From Arcicella rosea (GTDB lineage: Bacteria; Bacteroidota; Bacteroidia; Cytophagales; Spirosomataceae): a stretch of 61,531 nucleotides of DNA. This document shows positions 43,131-50,863 of this stretch, piece after piece; within the stretch, counting starts at the first letter, position 1, and every line of letters starts with the position of its first letter. Under the pieces are notes generated by a model. The model was given only the letters and a program-made list of their open reading frames with translations. It searched no databases and was not told the DNA's origin. The stretch is from contig NZ_JACHKT010000031.1 of assembly GCF_014204325.1 (NCBI RefSeq), positions 1 through 61,531 of the forward strand, in the 5' to 3' direction. The position numbers and the translations under genes were made by a program.

Positions 43131-43214
43131 GCCATTGCTCGTATCTTCACGAGTATTTTGTCAGTTTAATAGGCAAATCAACGAAATATTGCCCGTGATG
43201 ACACGGGCAACGGC
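43131..43214. repeat. 84-bp folded repeat, copy 1
   Basis: Begins GCCATTGC and ends GCAACGGC; between them lie hairpins GCTCGT/ACGAGT, TTGTC/GGCAA (G-U pair) and TTGCCCGT-type/ACGGGCAA. High identity to copies at 43924-44007 and 45995-46078, all exactly 84 nt. It is the left edge of the accessory island. Confidence 0.85.
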
Positions 43215-43273
43215 GTAAAAGTAAGTCCGTGAACCTTTTGTAATTTTATCGCTGTATATTTCGTTATTATTCA

Positions 43274-43726
43274 CTATTTGCTTGTTCGTTTCCCCTTATT
43301 GTTATACTTAGGTTTGTGCTTGTCATAAAGAAACTCTTCCAATTCTTTTCTTCCTAATTCAACTGTCAAGATAGAAACTTCAAGTTGGCTTTCTATCCAA
43401 TTGTTGAGTTTTATTTCAATTTCAGGGATAAACTTTTTTTGAGAAGTTGCCTTTTCAAAGCTTATATGGTCTTTATACTTTGTGTGTCCAATTGTTCGTC
43501 TGATGACGTGATTTTGTGTATTTAATAAATCTGCCATTCTTGCTCTTATTGAACCTGTTTCGCCAACATAACTAATTTCTCCACTTTCTCTAATTAGATA
43601 AACACCTGCATCTGTCGGAAATTGTTTAGTCCAATCTCTTGTCAATTTAATACTTTTTCGATTATTGTCTGAAAGTAATTTTTTCTCAAGTTCTTGTAAA
43701 TATATTTTGATTTCTTGTGGTGTCAT
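43274..43726 (-). CDS. GIY-YIG nuclease domain protein
   Basis: 150 aa. The GIY-YIG core occupies about residues 40-100: GVYLIRESGEISYVGETGSI gives the G-V-Y and Y-V-G motifs, followed by the catalytic Arg in RARMADLL; a candidate metal-binding Glu is in NNWIESQLEV. An N-terminal helix precedes the core. Stand-alone GIY-YIG proteins are often linked to mobile or restriction systems. It is the first of three minus-strand genes in the cassette-like island; a right-hand repeat AAAATGGTAGCCAAC is at 43747-43761, 21 nt upstream of the start. Target unknown. Confidence 0.85.
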   Translation of the reverse strand: MTPQEIKIYLQELEKKLLSDNNRKSIKLTRDWTKQFPTDAGVYLIRESGEISYVGETGSIRARMADLLNTQNHVIRRTIGHTKYKDHISFEKATSQKKFIPEIEIKLNNWIESQLEVSILTVELGRKELEEFLYDKHKPKYNNKGKRTSK

Positions 43727-44064
43727 TTACTTTGTAGGGTCGTTCTAAAATGGTAGCCAACGAATATATAACCGCCATAAACTATTAAAAAAACATAGTT
43801 TTATTGCGGGTATATTTTATATGTCTCTGAGCTCGTTAGTTAGTCCACACTTTTTTAAAACTAATTATTTATTTCTAAATATCCAATCTGTTTTTATTTG
43901 GTTAAAATACCTCAAGATTTTGTGCCATTGCTCGTGTCTCCACGAGCATTTTGCCAGTTTAATAGGCAAATCAACAAAATATTGCCCGTGATGATACGGG
44001 CAACGGCGTAAAACCCTAATGTTGGTGGCAGTTTTTCTTGGTTGCCCAACTTTGCTCGTCGAAT
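43727..44064. repeat. Intercassette region with inverted GCCAAC/GTTGG repeats
   Basis: Holds AAAATGGTAGCCAAC (43747-43761), the 84-bp repeat copy 2 (43924-44007) and GTTGGTGGCAGTTTTT (44021-44036). The two outer words are inverted relatives of those at 44855-44869 and 44970-44984, so this may be a second attC-like site into which the 84-bp element has inserted. No gene seen. Confidence 0.5.
43924..44007. repeat. 84-bp folded repeat, copy 2
   Basis: Outer arms GCCATTG/CAACGGC; hairpins GCTCGTG/CACGAGC, TTGCC/GGCAA and TTGCCCGT/ACGGGCAA. It differs from copy 3 at only a few positions. Confidence 0.88.
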
Positions 44065-44808
44065 CTATAACAGATAAAATATACAAAATATCATTCCTAA
44101 ATTAAATGCCGAATGACAAATTATAGCTCCTAAAATAGAGTCTGATTTTTTTCTGAAAGTAAAGAATAACAAACTCACTAAAAACATACTTGTTACCCAA
44201 ATTATGGTCGGAATAGTAAAAAAGTCCCATTTTTCATTGATGAAAACCAAACCAAAATGTGAAATGTGAGTTAACGCAAATGCTGAACTGTCAACTATTG
44301 ATGCTTTTTTCTCTCCAATTGATTTTGCAAAACTTGAATGTACAATGCCTCTGAAAAACAACTCTTCTCCGATTGGGCTAAAAGTCATTCCTGTTATTGC
44401 CATAATAGCAAACATTATATTCTTGTCAGATTGAGTTATAGTCGCTGGAATTTTATATGATTTTCCAACGTACATATACCAATTTTGATATGAATTACCA
44501 TATAAAATTTGTCCGAAAAAATAAAGCAATATGCTTGCAATTAGTCCACAAACAAATGCAATCAATAGCCATTTAAAATTTCGTGGTTTTGTAATTCCAA
44601 TTTCTTTACGTCCATATTTGGTCAAAAAGATAAATGGTGCAATTGCCGAAATCGTCATAATCAGTCCAATAGAACCATAACTTCCCGAAGAGTTTGCATT
44701 TAGTACCAAGATAAATCGAGGAATACACACAATGAGAATTAGGAAAAGTCCAAATTTCCAATTAAAGTCAAAAAGTCTGCTCCAAAACGGTTTTAATTCT
44801 CTGTCCAT
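44065..44808 (-). CDS. CPBP-family intramembrane glutamic protease (Abi)
   Basis: 247 aa with about six to eight membrane helices. Family motifs: EELFFRG in GEELFFRGIVHSSF (about 159-172; EExxxR), LTHISHFG (about 197-204; FxxxH-type), and ICHSAFNLG near the C-terminus (HxxxN). CPBP/Rce1-like proteases process prenylated or small peptides and sometimes give bacteriocin self-immunity. It is bracketed by GTTGGTGGCAGTTTTT at 44021-44036 and AAAATTGCCACCAAC at 44855-44869, so it looks like a complete cassette. Substrate unknown. Confidence 0.88.
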   Translation of the reverse strand: MDRELKPFWSRLFDFNWKFGLFLILIVCIPRFILVLNANSSGSYGSIGLIMTISAIAPFIFLTKYGRKEIGITKPRNFKWLLIAFVCGLIASILLYFFGQILYGNSYQNWYMYVGKSYKIPATITQSDKNIMFAIMAITGMTFSPIGEELFFRGIVHSSFAKSIGEKKASIVDSSAFALTHISHFGLVFINEKWDFFTIPTIIWVTSMFLVSLLFFTFRKKSDSILGAIICHSAFNLGMIFCIFYLL

Positions 44809-44854
44809 ACATAATATTTGTCAAACGTTACTTGTCTGTTTAGACGTTCTTTAT

Positions 44855-44984
44855 AAAATTGCCACCAACGGTTTACAGCTTGGCGAAGTGGCGGAAATAG
44901 AAGCACAAATGTTCAATCGAAGAACTGCTGTTGGATTTAGCACTGAACTCGCCATTTTGCCAAACTACTGTTGGCGGTAGTTTT
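44855..44984. repeat. attC-like imperfect palindrome between two cassettes
   Basis: Outer arms AAAATTGCCACCAAC (44855-44869) and GTTGGCGGTAGTTTT (44970-44984) are near-perfect inverted repeats. Inner stems TTGGC (44880-44884) with GCCAA (44959-44963) and TGGCG (44889-44893) with CGCCA (44950-44954) are separated from them by unpaired spacers of 10 and 6 nt. This two-part stem with a variable 56-nt end loop is the plan of an integron attC site, and the outer arms end in AAC/GTT at the right place. The strict GTTRRRY consensus is not met and no integrase is in the window. Confidence 0.6.
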
Positions 44985-45911
44985 TTATTTCATCCACTTT
45001 TCAATGGTGTTTATAAATTCTGTTTGCTGGTCAACAAATGGATAATGTGAACAGTTGTCAATAAGTTTAAAATTCTGTTCCTTGACGATTTTTTTCATAT
45101 CATTCAATTGCTTTTTCGAAAAAATTTTGTCTTGTTGTCCGTAGATAGCAAGTAACTTGACTTGCTTTTTAAGTTTTTTTAAAACAGGCTTTGTGTCAAT
45201 ATTATTTTTGCTTTCGTTTTGATAGAATAGAGTTGGAGCATTGTCATTTCGGATATTGTTTTTTCCAAACTCACTTTTTTTATAATCATCTCGAAGTTGG
45301 TTTGCTTCTTTTGTTGGAAATGGCATTTCGAAATAATTTCTTTTGCTCGCAACTTCATAACATTTTTGTCTATATTCAGCAGAATTTTTAGGAAGTTTTT
45401 CGATTTCTGAAATTGTAGAAAGCATTAAACTATCTTTTTGTTCTAAATAGATTTTTCTCGTCGTTTCCAAAATATGGTCATAGGTTTCTTGTTGAGAAAA
45501 CAATGCTCCTGCAAGTATTAATGAGTTTACTTTTTCAGGGTTTTGTTCTGTAAAAAGTGTTCCAACCAAACCGCCAAAACTATGAGCAATAATATTTGCT
45601 TTTTTGATGTTGTATTTTTGGTAAAGATTATTTAAATCTTCAATTGCTTCTTGAAAAGTAAAAGTTGCAGTTGTGTCGATGGAACGACCTTCACCTCGTC
45701 TGTCATAAACAATTACATAAAATCCTTTTTTAGCTAATTTTTCGGCTGTTGTTCCCTCAAACAGTGTTGAATTTCCTCTTGGTCCGCCGTGAATGAAAAT
45801 AATCGCTGGATTTTCGCTTTGTCCATACGCTTTTGAATAAATGGTATTTGTCTGAGCATTTATTGTCAGCGATGTTAAGATATAAAATAGGATTAAATAT
45901 ATTTTTTTCAT
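44985..45911 (-). CDS. Secreted alpha/beta hydrolase
   Basis: 308 aa. Signal peptide about 1-19 (MKKIYLILFYILTSLTINA). Alpha/beta hydrolase fold: oxyanion motif FIHGGPRGN (about 40-48), DRRGEGRS, nucleophile Ser in IAHSFGGLVG (about 113), Asp in YGQQDKIFS (about 275) and His in NCSHYPFVD (about 297). Similar to the proline iminopeptidase/S33 and esterase groups; substrate unknown. Its stop directly abuts the attC-like site and its start is 33 nt from AAAATTACCGCCAAC (45944-45958), so it is the best-formed cassette. Confidence 0.87.
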   Translation of the reverse strand: MKKIYLILFYILTSLTINAQTNTIYSKAYGQSENPAIIFIHGGPRGNSTLFEGTTAEKLAKKGFYVIVYDRRGEGRSIDTTATFTFQEAIEDLNNLYQKYNIKKANIIAHSFGGLVGTLFTEQNPEKVNSLILAGALFSQQETYDHILETTRKIYLEQKDSLMLSTISEIEKLPKNSAEYRQKCYEVASKRNYFEMPFPTKEANQLRDDYKKSEFGKNNIRNDNAPTLFYQNESKNNIDTKPVLKKLKKQVKLLAIYGQQDKIFSKKQLNDMKKIVKEQNFKLIDNCSHYPFVDQQTEFINTIEKWMK

Positions 45912-45942
45912 CTGTCGTTTATTGTTTAGCGGTGTCTTTGGT

Positions 45943-45958
45943 CAAAATTACCGCCAAC
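45943..45958 (-). promoter_or_regulatory. TAATTTTG promoter box overlapping the cassette-end repeat
   Basis: Minus strand 45950-45943 reads TAATTTTG (TAnnTTTG), 32 nt before the hydrolase ATG. The box lies within the repeat word AAAATTACCGCCAAC (45944-45958), so the repeat would bring a promoter with the cassette. Confidence 0.45.
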
Positions 45959-45994
45959 TCGTAAATATACGCATGTTTACGTTTTTTTTCTTGT

Positions 45995-46078
45995 GCCGTT
46001 GCTCGTGTCTCCACGAGCATTTTACCAGTTTAATAGGCAAATCAACAAAATATTGCCCGTGATGATACGGGCAACGGC
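45995..46078. repeat. 84-bp folded repeat, copy 3
   Basis: Outer arms GCCGTTGC/GCAACGGC are perfectly complementary here. Hairpins GCTCGTG/CACGAGC and TTGCCCGT/ACGGGCAA are perfect; the middle one has one mismatch (TTACC/GGCAA). Right edge of the accessory island. Confidence 0.9.
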
Positions 46079-46080
46079 GT

Positions 46081-46229
46081 AGTGAATAATCACCATCATT
46101 TAGATATACGTCCATTACATTTAGTGAATAGCCATCATCATTTAGATATATGTCAATTTTTCATTTAGTGAATAGCCATCATCATTTAGATATAAGCTTA
46201 TTCCATTTAGTGAATAGCCATTAACATTT
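46081..46229. repeat. Tandem repeat, 42-44-bp unit, about 3.5 copies
   Basis: Units start AGTGAATA at 46081, 46123, 46167 and 46209; each contains CCATCATCATTTAGATATA or a close variant (the last is partial). It lies between the 84-bp repeat copy 3 and the terminator of the T9SS cargo gene. No ORF runs through it convincingly. Confidence 0.85.
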
Positions 46230-46240
46230 ATCTAAAAACA

Positions 46241-46280
46241 AAAAAGGGTTGAAAACTTTAAATCGTTTTCAACCCTTTTT
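46241..46280 (-). terminator. Terminator of the T9SS cargo gene
   Basis: Perfect 16-bp stem (46241-46256 with 46265-46280, core AAAAAGGGTTGAAAAC) with an 8-nt loop, immediately after the stop at 46282. Confidence 0.88.
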
Positions 46281-46281
46281 A

Positions 46282-49200
46282 TTACCAAGCTACCGTAACA
46301 GCTCCTTGTTTTTTGAGTTTCCCTCGCTCAGGAAAATATTCAGCCGTATAAGTAATTTCCCAAACGAATGAATCTGGCTTTAGTAAAACTCCTTTATACT
46401 TACCATCCCAACGATCTTCAGGCTGTTTAGAAGTAAATAATAACTCGCCCCAACGGTTATATATTTTTAAATCAAAATCTCTGACATGTGCCGTGAAAAC
46501 CTGAAAAGAATCATTTTGTAAATCGCCATTTGGCGTAAAAATATCAGGCACTAAGATACTTGGCTCGCATCTATCCACAACATTTGTACTTGCTTTGCTT
46601 GTGCAGCCTAGCGTATTGGTTACTTCTACGGTATAAATTCCAATATTTGATACTGAAATCATTTGACTCGTTTGTCCACCTGGAAGCCAACGATACGTTA
46701 GGCCTTCACCAGCACCAGCATCGAGTTTAATCGGTAAAGCATCTGGCACGCACAATGGTATTTCAGATTTTAATGGAATAAATGGTGAAGGCAATAAACG
46801 AATCACAATATCATCCGTTGTTCTACAATTGCCCAAATTGGCATTTAATGTAAAACGTCCTTGCTGAGTAGGATAAATAATATTGGTTGTTTGCCCAGTA
46901 TTCCAACGATAAGTAACACCTGTTTCAAGATTTGTACCGATGAAATCAATGCCATTTCTACAAACATCTCTGTCTGCACCTAAATCTACTTTAGGTGATG
47001 GCGAAATTGTAATTGTTCTAGCAACTTTGCCTACACAGCCATTTGTACCTGTTAATTCATAACGAACGTTATCACTTTGTGGTAACGTAGGAGGGGTATA
47101 GAGCCCATTTGAACTAATATTTGAACCAAACCAAACTCCAGTTGCTGGACTAGCAGTAAATTGAACAGGACGAGTTCCAGTACAAATTTCGTTTGGAACA
47201 TTTACGTTAATCACTGGAAGGGGCTTGAACGAAACCAAAGAATTAGCTTTACTGATACATTTACCTGTGAAATCAATTACTGTAACGGAATAAATCCCTG
47301 CTTGCGTTACATTAATACTAGGTGTTGTTGCACCAGTATTCCATAAAATGGAACCAGCAGTATTGACTGCTCGGAGTACAATTGTTTCTCCCAGACATTC
47401 AATTGGTGGTCTTGAAATGGTGGTTACTGTTCTTGGTCGTACCGCAATTATCAGCGGACTTTCAATGTGTTTACAACCTGAAGCATCTTCTAATTCTAAA
47501 GTATATGTTCCAGCACCCAAACCATTTATTAAGTAATTTCTTGGTGAAACCAATATTGAACCTACTGAACCACTTTTAATCGTTACGTCTGGGTTTCCAT
47601 TAATCTTTAAATCAAAAGTAATTGGCTGAATCCCACTATTTGCATTCACCGTAAAAGCTATCGAACCATCGTTCAATACATCACAATAAGTATCTGTTGG
47701 TCTTACAATAATGTTTGGCTTGGTATTGCCCAATGCCAATAAAGGAATATTGAAAGTAGTATCACAAGCAACTCTACTTTGGATGGTCACACGATAATTG
47801 CCAGCATCCAAACCTCTAATTGAGTTTCTACTTTGTCCAGCGATAAGTACGCCATCTTTATACCAAACAAAAGTATAAATATCCGTAGGAGATAAACTTT
47901 GAATGGCGATTTGTCCATCTCTGATACTACAATTACTTGGTAGCGTTTTATTGACTACAAAAGTTGGTTTTGGTAATGCACTCACTACAACTTGGTCTCT
48001 TACTTCACAATTGGTTGTACTTTCTTTAACGATTACAGAATAAGTACCTGGACGAACCACTACGATACTTGGTGTCGTTTGTCCAGTATTCCATAAATAA
48101 GTACTTGTTGGGCTACTACCTGCATTGCTTGCTGATAAAGTAAAAGAAGAATTTTGACAGATAGTTGTATCTGCTGGAAGATTAAAAGGTTTTGCCGAAA
48201 AGAGATTTACCTTCACAGAATCTTCTGCAATACAACCATTTTTTTCTACAAATACTGTATATTTTCCAGACCTTGTCGCTACTAAAGTACTCAGCGTATC
48301 TCTTGGTAAATAACTACCATCAATCAACCAAAAGTAATGGCTGTTAGGAAGGGTATTTCCTGCATTTAACGTAGTTGTATTCTGGCAAATATTAATATCA
48401 TTGCCTAAATCTGCATTGGGAATGGCAAATATTTCAAACTCTTGCGGAGGAAGTAAGGTATCGCTCAAACATTTATTTCCCATACTTACAAAAACATAGT
48501 ATTTCCCAGGAGTATCGAACTTATAAGTTACTTGTAAGCCTGTATCACCCGCCCCGCCTGATTTTTGATAAACTGCTCCAGCAGGCAAGGTATATTTCCC
48601 TGTCCGAGAGTCTGGCTGTGGAGGAGTACCTCTATAAAAGTACCAATCAGTTTTTGTATTTTTAAAAGTCTCTCCTTCACAAAGATGATTCGTCTGGAAA
48701 TTTGAAGGTGAACCAAAACAAGTATCCGAAGCCATAATACCTACACCAGAACCTCTTGTAATTACTACCGTTGTAGTCGTTGGCAAACCCAACTGACTGG
48801 TTTTGCCATTTAAACTAAAGGAATCTCTTCGATAGTAAGCAGTATCTATTTTTACTTTAGTGGCATTGGTATAAGAAACGGTATCATTCGGTAATTTTAT
48901 CACACCCAACGTATCACTTCCTTGTACGGCTAAATAAATTCTTCCATCTGGTCCTAATTGTACAGAACCATAATATTCTTTTTTAGAAGAATCTAAGGTG
49001 ATTTTAGATTTTGCTAAAGATGCCTCATCTCCTTGCGTTAAATCATAACGCAATAAAGAAGAGTATGAACCTGGTTTTTTAATGGTATCGGCTTTCATCG
49101 TTACAAAGAGCGTTCTGCTATCTGGCGAAAACTCAACACCATAAACGGTTGGTGGGGCTGGCCCTAAATCAATTGTTTTTTTATTCGAAATTGCTCCTGT

Positions 49201-50487
49201 AGAATCTGCAAAATCATATATTTCCACAAGATTTCTTGTTCCACCAGGAATAGCGATGGCTAATTTGGTAGCATCTTGCGAAACCTTTAAATAGCCTTGT
49301 GCTTTTTCTGGAGAATCTATCGTTGAACCAATATCAATGGTTTTTGAAATAGAAATTCCATTTTTAGTAACACGATACATTCTGTAAGTATTGTTACTAT
49401 AATCATGAGAAATTACCCAGTAAGTAGAGTCTTTTTTAACAAAAGTTGAGATGAGATTTTCCGTAGAAGAAACATCATCTAAAGGTAAATTTTTAGCAAT
49501 TACTTTCCCTTTTCCTACATTCATTCGAATATCAACAATCGAATAAGTTAGTTTCTTTTGTCCATTAATTTCTGTCGTTGTAAAAATATAATAATACGAC
49601 TGGCAACCCTGACAACTAGGCTGTGGCACAATTACGGCTGACTGTGTTGAAAAGGAACTTCCCTTCAAGGTATCAGTCGGAAATACGGCTTGCATTTCCG
49701 TACCATCCTTATCATACACTCTTCTTCCGTCAGTATAAAAAAGTAAATTGCCATTTTGGTCAGCGATAGATGAAACACCTTCTACAGTATTTAATTTTCC
49801 TTCAGTATCAGCTGTTGCCGAACCGTTTGAAAATTTAATACCGGCGTTATTACCAAAGTACCAAGAGGTTTCAGCAGGTTTTGGAGGCGGTGGAATACAA
49901 AGTTGAACATTGATTTTGTTTTGAGCAGAACAGCCTGTAATAGAATCTGTTACTTGTACAGAATAACAGCTTGTGGTATCCGCAATGAGCGTTTGCGTAC
50001 TATCGCCTTTTGGAAACCAACGATATTTATATGGTCTATTAGATACGTCAGTATTCGGATAAGGATTTAATACAATAGAACCGGGATTACAAATAGTGGT
50101 ATCTTGCTGTGAAGGAGTTTGTCCCAAAAAGAAAGCTTGCGGTGGTGCAAAAATTTCAAAAGTTTTGGTATAAGTAACAGGCACACCCCTTTCTGTACGT
50201 ACAAGGGTTACGGTTTTTGTACCCGGAGTAGTATATAAGTGTGCTGGATTCCTCAGCGTGGAAGTATTTTTTAGAGTACTAGCAGGGTCACCAAAATCCC
50301 ATCGCCAAGCTGAAGCTGGAGTAGCAACCAAATCTTTAAAAACGGTTGCCGCTGTAGTATCTGAACATTCTGATAAACAAGTTTTTGCTACACTGAATTG
50401 AGCATGAGCCGTATTTGACCATGCCCATGTTAGAAAAACACAGGAGATGAGCAAAAAAAATCGTTGTATGCTACTAATTCTAAACAT
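46282..50487 (-). CDS. Giant secreted protein with gliding-motility C-terminal (type B T9SS) domain
   Basis: 1401 aa. Signal peptide about 1-29 (ending AHAQ). A PKD-like domain (about 35-115, WRWDFGDPAST ... TPGTKTVTLVRT) is followed by a beta-propeller-like part (about 205-580, for example GVEFSPDSRTLFVTM), then a series of Ig/PKD-like repeats rich in VTxxxGCxS and WNTGQTTPS. The last about 95 residues (ILVPDIFTPNGDLQNDSFQV, IYNRWGELLF, WDGKYKG, VWEITY) form the CHU_C/gliding-associated domain that directs export by the type IX system. Divergent from the PorP/SprF gene, the usual partner. Probably a cell-surface adhesin (inference). Confidence 0.93.
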   Translation of the reverse strand: MFRISSIQRFFLLISCVFLTWAWSNTAHAQFSVAKTCLSECSDTTAATVFKDLVATPASAWRWDFGDPASTLKNTSTLRNPAHLYTTPGTKTVTLVRTERGVPVTYTKTFEIFAPPQAFFLGQTPSQQDTTICNPGSIVLNPYPNTDVSNRPYKYRWFPKGDSTQTLIADTTSCYSVQVTDSITGCSAQNKINVQLCIPPPPKPAETSWYFGNNAGIKFSNGSATADTEGKLNTVEGVSSIADQNGNLLFYTDGRRVYDKDGTEMQAVFPTDTLKGSSFSTQSAVIVPQPSCQGCQSYYYIFTTTEINGQKKLTYSIVDIRMNVGKGKVIAKNLPLDDVSSTENLISTFVKKDSTYWVISHDYSNNTYRMYRVTKNGISISKTIDIGSTIDSPEKAQGYLKVSQDATKLAIAIPGGTRNLVEIYDFADSTGAISNKKTIDLGPAPPTVYGVEFSPDSRTLFVTMKADTIKKPGSYSSLLRYDLTQGDEASLAKSKITLDSSKKEYYGSVQLGPDGRIYLAVQGSDTLGVIKLPNDTVSYTNATKVKIDTAYYRRDSFSLNGKTSQLGLPTTTTVVITRGSGVGIMASDTCFGSPSNFQTNHLCEGETFKNTKTDWYFYRGTPPQPDSRTGKYTLPAGAVYQKSGGAGDTGLQVTYKFDTPGKYYVFVSMGNKCLSDTLLPPQEFEIFAIPNADLGNDINICQNTTTLNAGNTLPNSHYFWLIDGSYLPRDTLSTLVATRSGKYTVFVEKNGCIAEDSVKVNLFSAKPFNLPADTTICQNSSFTLSASNAGSSPTSTYLWNTGQTTPSIVVVRPGTYSVIVKESTTNCEVRDQVVVSALPKPTFVVNKTLPSNCSIRDGQIAIQSLSPTDIYTFVWYKDGVLIAGQSRNSIRGLDAGNYRVTIQSRVACDTTFNIPLLALGNTKPNIIVRPTDTYCDVLNDGSIAFTVNANSGIQPITFDLKINGNPDVTIKSGSVGSILVSPRNYLINGLGAGTYTLELEDASGCKHIESPLIIAVRPRTVTTISRPPIECLGETIVLRAVNTAGSILWNTGATTPSINVTQAGIYSVTVIDFTGKCISKANSLVSFKPLPVINVNVPNEICTGTRPVQFTASPATGVWFGSNISSNGLYTPPTLPQSDNVRYELTGTNGCVGKVARTITISPSPKVDLGADRDVCRNGIDFIGTNLETGVTYRWNTGQTTNIIYPTQQGRFTLNANLGNCRTTDDIVIRLLPSPFIPLKSEIPLCVPDALPIKLDAGAGEGLTYRWLPGGQTSQMISVSNIGIYTVEVTNTLGCTSKASTNVVDRCEPSILVPDIFTPNGDLQNDSFQVFTAHVRDFDLKIYNRWGELLFTSKQPEDRWDGKYKGVLLKPDSFVWEITYTAEYFPERGKLKKQGAVTVAW

Positions 50488-50863
50488 TCTTTCGTTATAA
50501 AAAATGAAAATACTCTTTGCTTCCGATATAGACAGCTATTATTCCTAAAAGGTTGGATATTAAAATACTTATTAATTTTTTGATTTTAATGAAAAAATCT
50601 TCTTTAAATTTAGGCTCTTCTACGATTACATAAACAAAAACAAATTGTTTTGTTGCATGTTCCCGAAAAAAGATTTAGTAAAGTAACTCTTGATTGTATG
50701 AACGTAATTCAAAGGAATGTAGCAAATTTTAAACGAAATTTACTGTTTAAAATTATAGAAAGCGTTAGATAGTACAGATTTACGTTAGTAAAGTACAGTT
50801 TTATGCCAGTGGTATTTCAGGATAAAAGATTTTACTAATAATTAATAAGATGATTAATCGTTA
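50488..50863. other. Divergent promoter region, no gene
   Basis: 376 bp between the T9SS cargo gene and its PorP/SprF partner. AT-rich. TTAGTAAAGTAACTCTTG (50677-50694) and the related TTAGTAAAGTACAG (50786-50799) repeat the word TTAGTAAAGTA and could be paired regulatory sites. No TAnnTTTG box stands out. Confidence 0.35.

Noticed and set aside
46081-46229. CRISPR array
   Set aside because: The units are contiguous near-identical 42-44-bp tandem copies without unique spacers of constant size, and there are no cas genes.
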